Below are positions 11,772 to 21,909 of a DNA stretch of 64,000 bases, piece by piece. The notes beneath the pieces were generated by a model, which worked only from the letters and a program-made list of their open reading frames with translations, did not search any database and was not told the DNA's origin. The translations under genes were made by a program, and so were the position numbers. Each line of letters begins with the position of its first letter. The stretch's first letter is position 1. This stretch comes from Druceiella hillmani (lineage: Eukaryota; Arthropoda; Insecta; Lepidoptera; Hepialidae). The stretch covers positions 16,870,001 to 16,934,000 of the forward strand of contig JAYKKI010000039.1 of the NCBI GenBank assembly GCA_039881145.1. Direction: 5' to 3'.

Positions 11772-12240
11772 AAATTTCAGCAGCTGTTTTACGCGCTTCG
11801 AACGTGGCTATACACCTTACTTATAATGACACTTTCTTCAGTCTCACTTTTTTGACGTGAATACATCTACAAAGAAAAGTAGAAGGCAATTTCAGCAGCT
11901 GTTTTACACACTTCGAACGCGGCTATACACCTTATTTATAATGACACTTTCTTCAGTCTCACTTTTTTGACGTGAATACATCTACAAAGAAAAGTAGAAG
12001 GCAATTTTTGACGTGAATACATCTTTTTTGACGTGAATACATCTACAAAGAAAAGTAGAAGGCAATTTTTGACGTGAATACATCTTTTTTGACGTGAATA
12101 CATCTACAAAGAAAAGTAGAAGGCAATTTCAGCAGCTGTTTTACACACTTCGAACGCGGCTATACACCTTATTTATAATGACACTTTCTTCAGTCTCACT
12201 TTTTTGACGTGAATACATTTACAAAGAAAAGTAGAAGGCA
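11772..12240. repeat. nested tandem array, about 115-bp and 58-bp units
   Basis: The unit begins at AATTTCAGCAGCTGTTTTAC, continues through CGAACGCGGCTATACACC and ends in AAGAAAAGTAGAAGGC. Copies start at about 11772, 11889 and 12126. Between the second and third lie two copies of a shorter 58-bp unit made from duplicated TTTTGACGTGAATACATC blocks. The copies are almost identical, indicating recent expansion. Confidence 0.9.
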
Positions 12241-12834
12241 AATGAACAAACTTGATGATAACAAAATCGGGGGTACAGTTTGGCATTGCAGCTATGTAAC
12301 TATCATTTAAATCTAAAATTTATTTAATCGTTCGACAGTTATAGGATCAAAGAATTCGTTATTTGAGTGGAGACTGTGACGTATCGCGCGTGGCGGAAGG
12401 GGACTCACCGCCATTTTGAGGTCATTTCGCTGTTTAGTATAAGTTTTGACTCGGAGAAACTACGACGCCCGTTTAAGTTTCAATCCACAGCTTTCGTCAA
12501 GATTTATCGATTGCGTATATGAAACATTAGTGTGGAATGGTTTTGGTGAATAAGTGTGATGTTATAGTTAAAGATTAAGAAACTTAATATAATATTGGTC
12601 TATACTCGTAAAAAAGCCAAATCAAAAGTTATAGAAATCGGTTGGGACGACATATGGTTGGAAAGAGCTTCTCAAGAGTAATCCAGTAATACACATAAAA
12701 TACCATATAATAAAGGCAAGCGGTACCAGGAAGGTTAACAATATTACCCGTTAACGTACAAGTATGCGCATAAAATAAACAGCCGTATCCCCGATACTGC
12801 CGCAACCGAATTTTCTTAAATTTTTTCCTTCTGT
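12241..12834. other. anonymous DNA with a small GC patch
   Basis: A GC-richer block at about 12377-12420 (GACGTATCGCGCGTGGCGG) is the only irregularity. It resembles the start of a transposon untranslated region but cannot be assigned. Confidence 0.3.
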
Positions 12835-13175
12835 ATGAATATTAGAAATTTGATACTCGAAAAATCATTACCCTCAATGTTTACTGAATCATATTGAATG
12901 AAGCATATCTACAGACCTTAGCTTAAATTGCCTGCATTATAAACATGGGACCAGCAATTTTGTGTAGCAATTCATATTATTTATGGTCACACTAATTATC
13001 AAGCTGTCAGATTGACGTTTCTGTAAATTAAAGGTTTCTTTTTTTAAGTGTAACTTATTTCCAGTATTTCTATTAATCAGTATAGCTTATTGGGCTGAGA
13101 AAACAAGTTCATATATTTTTTTATACGTCGAATTGAAAAGTTTGATAACTTTAATGATCGAAGTTCAAAAAACTG
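12835..13175 (+). repeat. interspersed repeat family A, forward copy
   Basis: This matches the reverse complement of 18001-18590 in order: TTAGAAATTTGATACTCGAA, then a stretch with GGGACCAG, then AAGCTGTCAGATTGACGTTT, then CAGTATAGCTTAT, then a TTTGATA..TTTAATG / TTTCATG stretch. Identity by eye is roughly 80 percent. No coding frame is present, and I cannot name the family. Confidence 0.75.
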
Positions 13176-13459
13176 CGACTCAAGGCAAGTTTATTAGGTA
13201 GACTGCTTCAAAGAAGTTATTCTGTAGATTGCTTCTTTCAATATTAGAAACACTAATGTGAAAAAAATTATATAGATGTACAAGTATATATTTACTTTAC
13301 TTTTATTCTATTGATCGGCATCCGATTAAAATTTACACTCACAAGTTTATACTATTTAATCTGCGTATGTGTAGGTATTCAAGTTGTTGATAAGAGGGCA
13401 TAAAAATTAAAAAAAAATGTGTCGGCCAGTTAACCAAAAGAATCACTTGCTATTATAAA

Positions 13460-14184
13460 AGTAGCCTGCAATAATTTTCCGCGAAGTACATTAAATGACC
13501 TTATGGTGTTTTCTGAACTGTGAAAAACAGATTGAAAATAAGTGTGTTAGAAGTGTGCGATATCAGTAGTTTTCCCTACTAGGGATCTTGTTATGAGGAT
13601 GTAGAAATAATAGGTACGTATACCTGTTACTAAATACTAGGTCGTGCGCGGTCCGCATACTCTCTTTTCTGGTGTTTTGTCAGAAGTACGTAACAAACAC
13701 TCGTCATAAATATTCAATATTTTTTGCTTGTCTCGGGATTTCTTGTATTTTGATCTTTCACTTATTTAAATGAAATTGAATGAAGAGTTACAAACATAAA
13801 ATCTAATTGTTATTTTTCTATTGTTATAAAATGTTTGTCATGGGTCTTCAGCGACTATAAATGAACATATGAATGCAAAATGTTGGTACGCAATGGAATT
13901 TAGATAGACTAGAGAGTACCTAGTATGAAACAATCACAAAGTACGAGTATGCGAGTTACTAGCTTGTCCAAGAGTTTATGACACGTTACGAAAAAGTCCT
14001 ATTATGTGGAATGTTTTTATTTTTTTCTAAGAATGCATTTATAAGATGAACAGGATAGCCTGCGTTCATCCGTCATTACAAAGAGAGACAGAAAACTATG
14101 TATTTTGTAATAGGTATCTGCTGAATATTATACGTTGGCACGTCCGTTCCACGCAAATACTTGGCATTCGTATGGATTACACTA
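13460..14184 (+). repeat. interspersed repeat family B, forward copy (left part)
   Basis: This aligns with the reverse complement of 19760-20500. Landmarks are TGCGATATCAG, GATCTTGTTA.GAG, ACCTGTTACTAAATA, TATTCAATATTTTTTGC, TTCACTTATTT.AATGAAA, CGCAATGGA.TTTAGA, ATGAACAGGATAGCCT and AGAGACAGAAA. It is interrupted at 14184 by the R1-like LINE and resumes at 16792. No coding capacity is apparent. Confidence 0.75.
14167..14184. repeat. target-site duplication, left copy
   Basis: TTCGTATGGATTACACTA here matches TTCGCATGGATTACAGTA at 16792-16809 at 16 of 18 positions. The pair brackets the LINE exactly, as expected from target-primed reverse transcription. Confidence 0.75.
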
Positions 14185-16791
14185 TTATTCCCGCCATTCC
14201 ACCCGGGTAGTCTCAGGGCCCCTCCTGGGACCCGTAACGACCCACCTCATACAAAAAGGGGACCTTCGAAAGTCCCCTAATAGTGTCCCGTATCTACATT
14301 CACAGCGCTACCACCCAACAGGGTTAGATTCTGCTCCTGCTCAATGCGTCATTTAGGACCTCCATTTTTTCAAGAACGCATTTAGCGAACGCTCTAAATG
14401 ACTCAAAGATCGGACCATTCTCAACCAAGTCTCGGTGACTGAAGATACCACTCTCTAAGACTCCGCGTGATTCTACTTTAGAATTTCGACGTATGCTCTC
14501 AAACAAAACTCTACGCGCATCATCGTGCTCACTGCAGTGGAAAAGAACATGGTTCATGTCCTGTGTCTCAAATCCGCAGGTACATGCCGGGCTATCTCGG
14601 AGGGCAAACCTAAACAAACTGGCGCGGAAAGCGCCATGTCCCGTTAAGAATTGTGATGTAAAATAATCGGAGACAAGCCAATTTTTACTTAGCCGCTCTG
14701 ACACCTCGGGGAAAAACATCCTGGTCGTCTCCCCTTTGGAATCGGGGGAGGACCATCTGGACTGCCAGTGAGCAACGACGATCTCTAAAATACGTCTCTT
14801 TCTAGCAAAAAGGGATTCATTAGCCAAAAACTCAAAATTCAACGGACCCGCAACAAAACTCTTACCTCGTGCTAAAATGAAATTTGCCGCCCGTTCAACA
14901 ATCGCAAGGTCTGCAGGCAGAAGACCAGCCAAAATAGGCAACGCATCCGTTGAGCAGGTTCTATAAGCTTTGGTCAGCGCCAGAAGCGGCGCACGCTGCG
15001 ATCTCAGTACCACCCGTCTAACCTGCTGGACCCCAACGCACCACGAAGCCCACACCGATGGCGCATAGGCCAATATACCAAGGTATATTGCCGTATACAT
15101 CAGCTTGAGGGTAGAGTTGTTCAGCCCCCAGCCGGCACCGGCAAGCCGGGCCATGGCATGGAAGGCTACCCTTGCCCTCTCACCAATGTACCGCGCCTGC
15201 GGTAGGAAACTCCGCCGTGCATCGAGGACCATGCCCAGGTAGGTTAATTGATCCCGCACACCGATTCTAGCGCCAGCCATAATCACAGACGGCTCCCTCG
15301 CCAGCCTGCCCTTAAAGAGGACAGCCTCGGACTTTTGAGGGGCAAAGCTAAGCTTGTTCTTGGTGCCCCAGTCGTGTAGCTTAGCGAGGGAGTCCGCCGC
15401 CCGGTTCTCTAGTTCTCTTCGACTCGATCCCCCGACCAACAGCAGAGTGTCGTCCGCGTATGCGATGGTACCGCATCCCTGAAGGGGTATCGCGAGTATA
15501 CCATCAAACAACACATTCCACAGGATTGGACCAAGGACCGAGCCTTGCGGGCAGCCCCTGGTCAACGTTTTCCTTACTTCTACATCGGCATCCTGCAAAT
15601 AGACAACACGATCATTAAAGTAGTCAAAAATAATCCGGCGAAGTTCCGATGACACTCCCCGGGACTCTAGCGCGAGCAAAATAGCTGGCCACCAGGCATT
15701 GTCAAACGCGCCAGAGATGTCCAAAAATATACCTAAGACATATTTGTCTGGGCACGAATCGACCCAAGACAAGGCGGAAGATATCGCGTCAGAAGTGGAC
15801 ACCCCGGAACGAAAACCGAATTGTCTATCTGAACCCGGCGAATGAGAGAGTTGCCCCAATAAACGCGCCGCCACCACGCGCTCGAGCAATTTCCCGAAGG
15901 CTGGAAGGAGCGTAATGGGCCTGTAAAATGTCGGATCGCTAGGCGATTTCCCACTACTCTTCGGTATGACTTTGAGTCTCCCCACTTTCCATATCTTCGG
16001 AAAATGGCCCGTGCGAAGACAGCAGTTAAAGATCGCAAGTATCTCATGCGCCGAGTTTTCCCATATAACTTTGACTAATCTATTATCGATTCTATCAATA
16101 CCTGGAGCCTTTTTCGAGTTAAGATTCTCCACGATGACGTCTAATTCCGAGTGCCTAAACTCCGGATCAGAGCTACTATCTGGAACTATGTTGGCTATAT
16201 ACCTGACGCTTCTCTGTTCGACAGTGTCGAGATCAGGGTCGTCGTCAGGGAAGAGTGATGTCAGTAGATACTCGAGGGTCTCGCGAATATTCCCGGTGTA
16301 ACTCCCATCGGTCCTCTTTAGGGCGCTAAAAACAAAAGGTTTCGAGGGGCTCCGTACACTTCTGTATACGGCACCCCAAGGATCCGAATTTCCTATGCGA
16401 GTAACAAAGCTACGAAAATGGGAGCGCCTAGCCCGCTTAACCTCTCTATTGTAGTTACACCGGGCGTCTACCAAGGCCACCCGGTGAGCTTCAACACGTT
16501 CCCAATCAGTTTCGTGGTTCTTAGCGCGCTGGTAGTTACGTCTTTTCCTTCTGAACTCCCGCCGCAGGGCCTGGAGCTTGGTGCACCACCAAGGGTTCTT
16601 CTTGTGTGGGCCTGGCTGGATAGAGCCCAATCCTCCCTCGGCACTGACGATCACCTTCTCCTGAAACTCAACAGCCAGAACATTAGGGCAATCTACTCGT
16701 TTCGACAATTTGGAAAATTTATCGAGCTCTCGGTGGAGAATTTGGACAAATCTATCCCAGTCTTGGCACCCTGTTTTGAAACTGGTGCTGG
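14185..16791 (-). mobile_element. R1-clade non-LTR retrotransposon, 5'-truncated
   Basis: A 2.6-kb LINE copy lies on the minus strand between two copies of an 18-bp target-site duplication. It contains the reverse transcriptase and C-terminal zinc-knuckle part of the second ORF, then about 140 bp of 3' untranslated sequence. There is no obvious poly(A) tail. The 5' part, which should encode the APE-type endonuclease and the first ORF, is missing, as is usual for truncated insertions. It has split a copy of repeat family B. Its GC content is much higher than that of its surroundings. A second, very short 3' fragment of the same family lies at 5586-5742. The target is not telomeric TTAGG repeat, unlike that of the TRAS and SART relatives. 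Confidence 0.85.
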
Positions 16792-16798
16792 TTCGCAT
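14324..16798 (-). CDS. reverse transcriptase of R1-like LINE (ORF2, N-terminally truncated)
   Basis: An uninterrupted 824-codon frame. In intact elements this protein copies the LINE RNA into the chromosome by target-primed reverse transcription. Visible parts in order: a linker (about residues 1-215), a KKAPGIDRID finger motif near 230, RPITLLPAFGKLLE and QFGFRSGVSTSDAI, motif A FLDISGAFDNAWW near 355, motif B GCPQGSVLGPILWN, the catalytic YADD at about 446-449 (DNA 15450-15461), a TYLGMVLD thumb motif, and a C-terminal knuckle CTCGFETQDMNHVLFHC near 735. The R1 clade is inferred from the YADD context and the terminal knuckle. The endonuclease domain of roughly 230 residues is absent. The ATG at 16796-16798 lies inside the target-site duplication, so it is contributed by host DNA and is not the native start. 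Whether it is expressed is unknown. Confidence 0.85.
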   Translation of the reverse strand: MRTSTSFKTGCQDWDRFVQILHRELDKFSKLSKRVDCPNVLAVEFQEKVIVSAEGGLGSIQPGPHKKNPWWCTKLQALRREFRRKRRNYQRAKNHETDWERVEAHRVALVDARCNYNREVKRARRSHFRSFVTRIGNSDPWGAVYRSVRSPSKPFVFSALKRTDGSYTGNIRETLEYLLTSLFPDDDPDLDTVEQRSVRYIANIVPDSSSDPEFRHSELDVIVENLNSKKAPGIDRIDNRLVKVIWENSAHEILAIFNCCLRTGHFPKIWKVGRLKVIPKSSGKSPSDPTFYRPITLLPAFGKLLERVVAARLLGQLSHSPGSDRQFGFRSGVSTSDAISSALSWVDSCPDKYVLGIFLDISGAFDNAWWPAILLALESRGVSSELRRIIFDYFNDRVVYLQDADVEVRKTLTRGCPQGSVLGPILWNVLFDGILAIPLQGCGTIAYADDTLLLVGGSSRRELENRAADSLAKLHDWGTKNKLSFAPQKSEAVLFKGRLAREPSVIMAGARIGVRDQLTYLGMVLDARRSFLPQARYIGERARVAFHAMARLAGAGWGLNNSTLKLMYTAIYLGILAYAPSVWASWCVGVQQVRRVVLRSQRAPLLALTKAYRTCSTDALPILAGLLPADLAIVERAANFILARGKSFVAGPLNFEFLANESLFARKRRILEIVVAHWQSRWSSPDSKGETTRMFFPEVSERLSKNWLVSDYFTSQFLTGHGAFRASLFRFALRDSPACTCGFETQDMNHVLFHCSEHDDARRVLFESIRRNSKVESRGVLESGIFSHRDLVENGPIFESFRAFAKCVLEKMEVLNDALSRSRI

Positions 16799-16830
16799 GG
16801 ATTACAGTAAATATACCTTGCCTCTAAAGC
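16792..16830 (+). repeat. family B, right part, with target-site duplication
   Basis: GGATTACAGTA followed by CCTCTAAA continues the family B alignment broken at 14184. The reversed copy near 19775-19800 reads GGATTACTGTA followed by CCTCTAAA. The first 18 bp are the right target-site duplication. Confidence 0.5.
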
Positions 16831-17225
16831 ACATTGTGCGCTTTTGTTTTGGTTCTGGTAATACTGCGTTTTACTTGATTTTAAAACCTTGCCGAGTTAT
16901 AATATAAAATTTACGTTAAGTACTTAAAAATGTTCATGTGTACCCTTAAAATTTCGACTATATTCTAATATGAAGTAAAGAAACTACTTAGAATTCGATG
17001 GTTATTTTAATTTCTACTCTTCAGTTGTTCCACCGGAAGAGAATATGTCCTATTTTTCATATTGGAGTTTTTGATTGTAATTGTTAATTCATTAAACGTT
17101 TAATGATTAATTAAATATGAACTATATAAGAATATAATTGATTTTATACAAGGACACTTTCTTACTTGTGTAAAGACACAATCTTACTGTTGCAAATTTT
17201 TCTTCAGTTTATAAGATCTATATCA
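16831..17225. other. anonymous AT-rich DNA
   Basis: Nothing recognisable; the family B alignment fades out here. Confidence 0.4.
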
Positions 17226-17430
17226 TGGTACAGTAAATCATCCCTTGATATTTAAGCTTAAGATTACAATACAGTAATATATCCCTGGAAATATAAATTT
17301 AAGATAACGGTAAAGTAACGTATCCCTGGATATATAAGTTTAAGATCACGGTACAGTAACGTATTCCAGGATATATAAGTTTAAGATCACGATACAGTAA
17401 CGCATCCCTGGATATATAAATTTAAGACGA
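17226..17430. repeat. 41-bp tandem repeat, about 5 copies
   Basis: A unit containing ACAGTAACGTATCCCTGGAT followed by ATATAAGTTTAAGATCACG recurs with a 41-bp step. The rightmost copies are the most alike and the leftmost the most diverged. Confidence 0.85.
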
Positions 17431-17514
17431 ACAACTTAGCTAAAATTTTTTTGGATAGGAAACGAAACAGATGAAATGTAATCACTTGGGAGTGTTTAGG
17501 ATCGTCGCAGTTGT

Positions 17515-17668
17515 GTATTGGTTGGGTGTATTTGGGCACGAAGCATAAAGCTTTTGACAGTGCGGCGCATCGTATGGACCCGGGTTCGATTCCCGGCCGC
17601 TCATCCGAGCAGGGCTGAATTGGTGTTCTGGTTGGTTGTAAGAGAATGCTCTTGTAGCAATGAGTCTG

Positions 17669-17670
<2 letters not shown>
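17515..17670 (+). mobile_element. tRNA-derived SINE-like element
   Basis: A perfect RNA polymerase III B box, GGTTCGATTCC, lies at 17583-17593 within a CCGGGTTCGATTCCCGG stem-loop resembling a tRNA T arm. A weak A-box-like TGGTTGGGTGT lies about 55 bp upstream. No other tRNA arms fold, and the sequence continues as a non-tRNA body into a (TA)n tail. This is the layout of a tRNA-derived SINE, not of a tRNA gene. The 5' boundary is approximate. Confidence 0.6.

Positions 17671-17741
<71 letters not shown>
17671..17741. repeat. (TA)n microsatellite
   Basis: A pure TA tract directly following the SINE-like body, where it may serve as the element tail. Confidence 0.95.
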
Positions 17742-17744
<3 letters not shown>

Positions 17745-18000
17745 TGTATACATTAAATCATGAAAAAAGAAATAAATGACATTTTATGTACAACATTTTT
17801 CCATGCAACATTTTGTGGTGTAATAAAAAATAGAAAACCATAATTAAGTAAAAAAGTGAACTAAAAATGTGAAAACAAACGAGACTGTGTTTATAACAAG
17901 GGTGCATGAATTGATGGAGTTAATTCGTGCAAAATCTAATACAAAACAGATGGCATTAAATTTACAATTGTCTTAATTTTAACATCATTGGCGATAAACT

Positions 18001-18590
18001 CTTTCGAGCATGAAAGCTATCAAACTTATCAATTCGATGTATTAATAAGACGTAAACTCGTTTCCTTAGCACGATAAGCTATACTGGTTATTTGGAATAA
18101 CGGAAGTAAGTTACATTTAAAAAAAGAAATCTTTAATTTACATAAACGTCAATCTGACAGCTTGATAATCAGTGCGACCATACATAATATAATTTGCTAT
18201 ATAAAGTTACTGGTCCCCTGTTCAGGAAGCAGGTAAGTTAGACTAATATATGTGGAAATATTTTATTCATTGTGATTCAGTAAGCATTAAGCACAATGAT
18301 TTTTCCAGTCCTACGTGATGTATTATTTCTAGTTTCTTTAAGTTCTTTACCGCGACCTAGGTTTTGTTGTATTACAACATCTTTAGGTTGGCTATTAGCA
18401 AAGATTATCTTTGCCCACCTGAAGATGTTGTAATACAATGAAACCTAGGTCCAGGTAAAGAACTTGAATAAAGTAGAAATAATACTACATCACGTAGTTT
18501 CATTTAATTATGAATAATGAACTTCTACAAAATTAACGCCAAATATATATTCAAGATTTTTCGAGTATCAAATTTCTAGTATTCATGCTG
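18001..18590 (-). repeat. interspersed repeat family A, reverse copy (interrupted)
   Basis: The reverse complement aligns with 12835-13175. The alignment is split by a 187-bp foldback element (18311-18497): the part before it contains AAACGTCAATCTGACAGCTT, and the part after it ends in TTTTTCGAGTATCAAATTTC. The two A copies are inverted relative to each other and about 5 kb apart. Confidence 0.75.
18311..18497. mobile_element. foldback MITE with about 80-bp inverted arms
   Basis: The element starts CTACGTGATGTA and ends TACATCACGTAG. The left arm (18311 to about 18390) and right arm (about 18417-18497) are inverted copies at high identity, both containing GACCTAGGTTT and TGTATTACAACATCTT with a short unique centre. 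There is no coding capacity. A half copy is found at 50145-50219. It is inserted in repeat family A. Confidence 0.85.
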
Positions 18591-18637
18591 AAAGATAAAA
18601 TAAGAAGTGAAATTGCAGAAAATGTTTTTTAAAAAAA

Positions 18638-18675
18638 GGCTACACCCATAAATATATAAATTTATGGGTGTAGCC
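18638..18675. repeat. perfect 16-bp inverted repeat (hairpin)
   Basis: GGCTACACCCATAAAT and its exact complement are separated by 6 nt. A (TA)n tract begins 13 bp later. One of several near-perfect short palindromes in the window. Confidence 0.95.
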
Positions 18676-18688
18676 TATAAGTATATTT

Positions 18689-18750
<62 letters not shown>
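18689..18750. repeat. (TA)n microsatellite
   Basis: TA tract with a TG interruption, immediately downstream of the hairpin at 18638-18675. Confidence 0.95.
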
Positions 18751-18752
<2 letters not shown>

Positions 18753-19443
18753 TAAATTTTAACTTGTGGCTCAGCGATTACGCAAAACCCCAATATGCTT
18801 ATTTTATAAGCCGATTTTCAAAAATCGTTGGTTGTAGCGAGCAATGTCTGGTGACAATTAATTTTGTATTTAAAAGTCTGTTAAGTTTAGCTGGACCTGG
18901 ATACATTTAACTTTGTATTTGAAAGTCTATTAAGTTTAACTTGAGAAAGAACGCAGTAAATTTTTTTGTGACTATGCAATGCGAACTTGCCTTTGTCCGA
19001 TTTTGCCCATTTCAAATAGTGACATAGTTTAGGGGCAAGTCCAAAAATGATCGGTTAAAAACTGTAATTTCCATGGTCGAGAGACATTTTGTCCATATAT
19101 AAATATATGAGCAAACCAATTTATCGTATAGTTCCTTAAACATTTTCTACTCAATTTGATGCATAGTTTCATCTGTATGAATAATTGATAATGAATAATT
19201 GATATTAGTAATAATTTAATGAATAGTTGTAACTTCTTTGTTACAACTATATACAGATATAGATGTATACAAACTTTCCATCCTTATTTTTTACCACCCA
19301 TTCCTTATTTTTTTAAGTTCTGGTATGCATAATCGGAAGACATATAGTAAAATTTCGAAATTTCCTAACATCACAGTAGATTGAATAGCGTCATTTCCTT
19401 ACAGGAAATTCGGCAAAAAGAGAGTGTGGCTTTCGTACGTCTT
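18751..19443. other. anonymous AT-rich DNA
   Basis: No gene seen. A short internal duplication (TTAATTTTGTATTTAAAAGT / TTAACTTTGTATTTGAAAGT, near 18860-18925) is the only structure. Confidence 0.4.
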
Positions 19444-19747
19444 TGAAGTAAAATTTCTTTATATATTATAATAATATTACGAAAAGAAAAAAACAATTTA
19501 GAATAATTTTGTAACAATAAAGAAATTGTTTTATGGATATAAAGTTTTCTATATTATTCTGAAGTGTTTATAAAACACATAGATACTGACGAATAGTTTA
19601 TACTAATTGTATTATTGTTATTAATAGTTAGAGATGAGGTACGCTTTACTACGGCTGAGAGCAAAACGACCGTGTTTCACTTTCCGTTACGGTCTCATTT
19701 CTCAACATATAAATTGGAATTCCAGTGGCAAAAGAAGTTTCACTTCA
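19444..19747. mobile_element. TIR-type nonautonomous element, copy 3
   Basis: About 300 bp bounded by TGAAGTAAAATTTCTTT on the left and AAAGAAGTTTCACTTCA on the right, a good inverted pair. The interior is noncoding; a 96-codon frame from 19615 crosses the boundary and is not gene-like. It abuts the reversed family B copy that starts near 19760. Confidence 0.6.
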
Positions 19748-19759
19748 TAAATCAGAGTT

Positions 19760-20500
19760 TTTTAGAGGAGGAGCGTACATACAGTAATCCTGACAGGTAC
19801 CAAATATTTACATGGAACAAAAGTAATGGCGTACGACATTCGGCAGATATCAGTTATAAAATACTCAGCTTTCTGTCTCTGTTTCTAATGACTCAAGTAC
19901 TATAAGAGCAAGGGAAACAAATTAATTACGGACGTACAGAGGCTATCCCGTTCATCATATAGATCCATTCTAATGCAAGAATGAAATAAAGTCTACTCGT
20001 AATACATCATAACTCTTTGGGCAAGCTAGTATCTCATATACTCGAAATTTGTGCTTGCTTTATACTATATATTCTTTAATCTGTCTAAACTCCATTGCGT
20101 GTCGACATTTGGCGCTCACGTATTCATTCATTGTTTGAGAAGGCCCGTGACGAAAGGTTTGATATGAATAGAACAATACACTTTATATTTTATTTTTGTT
20201 TACTTTCATTCAAATAAGTGAAGGAGCAAAATGTTAAAATATGACGAATCCCGGTATGTAACAAGCAAAAAAATATTGAATACTTTGTGCGTGCAAGTGT
20301 GCGTGCCGCGTACAGTCTAATATTTAGTAACAGGTATATATTATTTTGTATCTGTTATTTTTAAATACTCGTAACAAGATCAGCTAATACTAAATAATAC
20401 TGATATCACAAACCTTTATCAGGTTTTTTAAGTAAAGCTTTTCTCAACCTTATGACAGAATAAGAATATATAAAATTATTCTAAGAAAGGTTTTATTACA
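19760..20500 (-). repeat. interspersed repeat family B, reverse copy
   Basis: The reverse complement aligns with 13460-14184 and 16792-16830 in order and lacks the R1-like LINE. It therefore represents the empty version of that insertion site within the family. The site sequence near 19775-19790 reads GGATTACTGTA. Confidence 0.75.
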
Positions 20501-21677
20501 ATTATTTGATTCGAATTTTAATTATACCAAATTACATACTCCTAAAACTGTTAGACATGAAATAAAATGAATTTAATTATTTTTTATTAAGTAATTCCAA
20601 ATTTTATCAATGTTTTTTGGTTAAAATTTAAATCAAAATGCCTTATAAGGCATAAAATCGAAATAATCAGAGCATTCTCGTATTTAATTAGGCTATTTTT
20701 ATTTTCAAAACATTGAAGATTGAAATTCTCACAACCAAGATGGATAGTTATTATGGTTATTAATTTCCTAAAGACAAAATAAAGGACCGAATCGATATAT
20801 TAGGTAACAGTCGGTCTTATCATTTATTAAAGAAGTTAATAGTTAAAATATTGTTAATATCGATATAGACCTTGTTTTATGTTAACTTCAATTCGAGGGA
20901 CATTTTTTTAATATTCGGGCGACCCAACATTCTACATCGAAGTTCAGTCGACAACACGTTTGCGACTTATATTAAAAGAACAATTGAAGTTGACGCTTTC
21001 TTGACCTTGACTATTATTATAGGACCTAATGTAATAGACATACTAACAAATAAAGATTATTTGCAATAACTCTTCACATGTATGACGTTATCGATCCGTC
21101 ACAACAACAAGAGAACAATGCCAACATGACAAAACGCCAAGACAAGGAGCGCGTCGCTATGTCATTCCGATCATCGCTCAGGAACGCCGCGTTTGTTTCC
21201 AAACATTCATGAAAGTAACACTAGATAACAAAGAATGCTAAGCATGAAGTCAGCGACGCATAACCAGGTGTGACAACAAACAATAAATAAAATTGTTAGC
21301 TCATGCGTGCGCTTTGTGTCAAACGAAATTCTTCGATGTTGTTTATGTTGATTGTTTGAGAAATGTTTATCGACAACATGAATAGTAATGAGATAAGCGA
21401 TCAGAGGTTAAGTTGAGTCGACCTTATACTTGCTAGGAAGGTAGTGTTTTAAAATATAGATCTCTTTATTTATAACTGACATTTATTTTTCAAATTGGGC
21501 TAACAGGGAAATGGCGCGGACTGAAAAATTCAGATTAGGATCAACTTTTGTGTGGCGATAAGATGCAAGGAAGGCAAGTATATATATTGGCGAGGATTAG
21601 TATAATAAGAAGTTAATAATGAGAAATAAACTTTGAAAGTTTTTTAACGGTATATATGTAAAAAAAATTTGGTTAAA
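20501..21677. other. anonymous AT-rich DNA with a moderate GC patch
   Basis: No gene seen. A patch near 21080-21200 (GACAAGGAGCGCGTCGC and flanks) has more balanced base composition. Nothing in it is recognised. Confidence 0.4.
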
Positions 21678-21694
21678 TTAATGGTGTAGGTTTA

Positions 21695-21754
<60 letters not shown>

Positions 21755-21774
21755 TGATAGTTTAATGGTGTAGG
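21678..21774. repeat. (TA)n tract flanked by a 14-bp direct repeat
   Basis: TTAATGGTGTAGG with its adjacent A occurs on both sides (about 21678 and 21760) of a TA tract (21697-21752). This looks like a duplicated target flanking a short TA-rich insertion, or like a slippage duplication. Confidence 0.7.
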
Positions 21775-21799
21775 CTAACCTAACCTAACCTAACCTAAC
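21775..21799. repeat. interstitial telomere-like (CCTAA)n
   Basis: Five perfect CTAAC units, equivalent to the TTAGG repeat of most insect telomeres. The run is short and internal, so it is an interstitial trace and not a chromosome end. Confidence 0.85.
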
Positions 21800-21909
21800 G
21801 CTCGTTAGTCGAAATTTTATTTTATTTTCTATGAAAAATATTATTTATTTACTAAATTCCATCATAAAAGCAAACACTTTTTCATAATTTAAATATTAAT
21901 AATTCACTT

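Noticed and set aside
15966..16301. Plus-strand frames opposite the LINE reverse transcriptase
   Set aside because: They are antisense shadows of the GC-rich RT frame with no domain of their own.
17515..17670. tRNA gene
   Set aside because: Only a B-box and T-arm-like stem is present. No acceptor, D or anticodon arms can be formed, so a tRNA-derived SINE is the better reading.
18638..18675. microRNA precursor
   Set aside because: Arms are perfect and shorter than a typical precursor stem, the loop is only 6 nt, and the neighbouring sequence does not extend the stem. The same holds for the hairpins at 32127 and 57505.
21775..21799. Chromosome end (telomere)
   Set aside because: Only five units are present, with ordinary repeat-rich sequence continuing on both sides.
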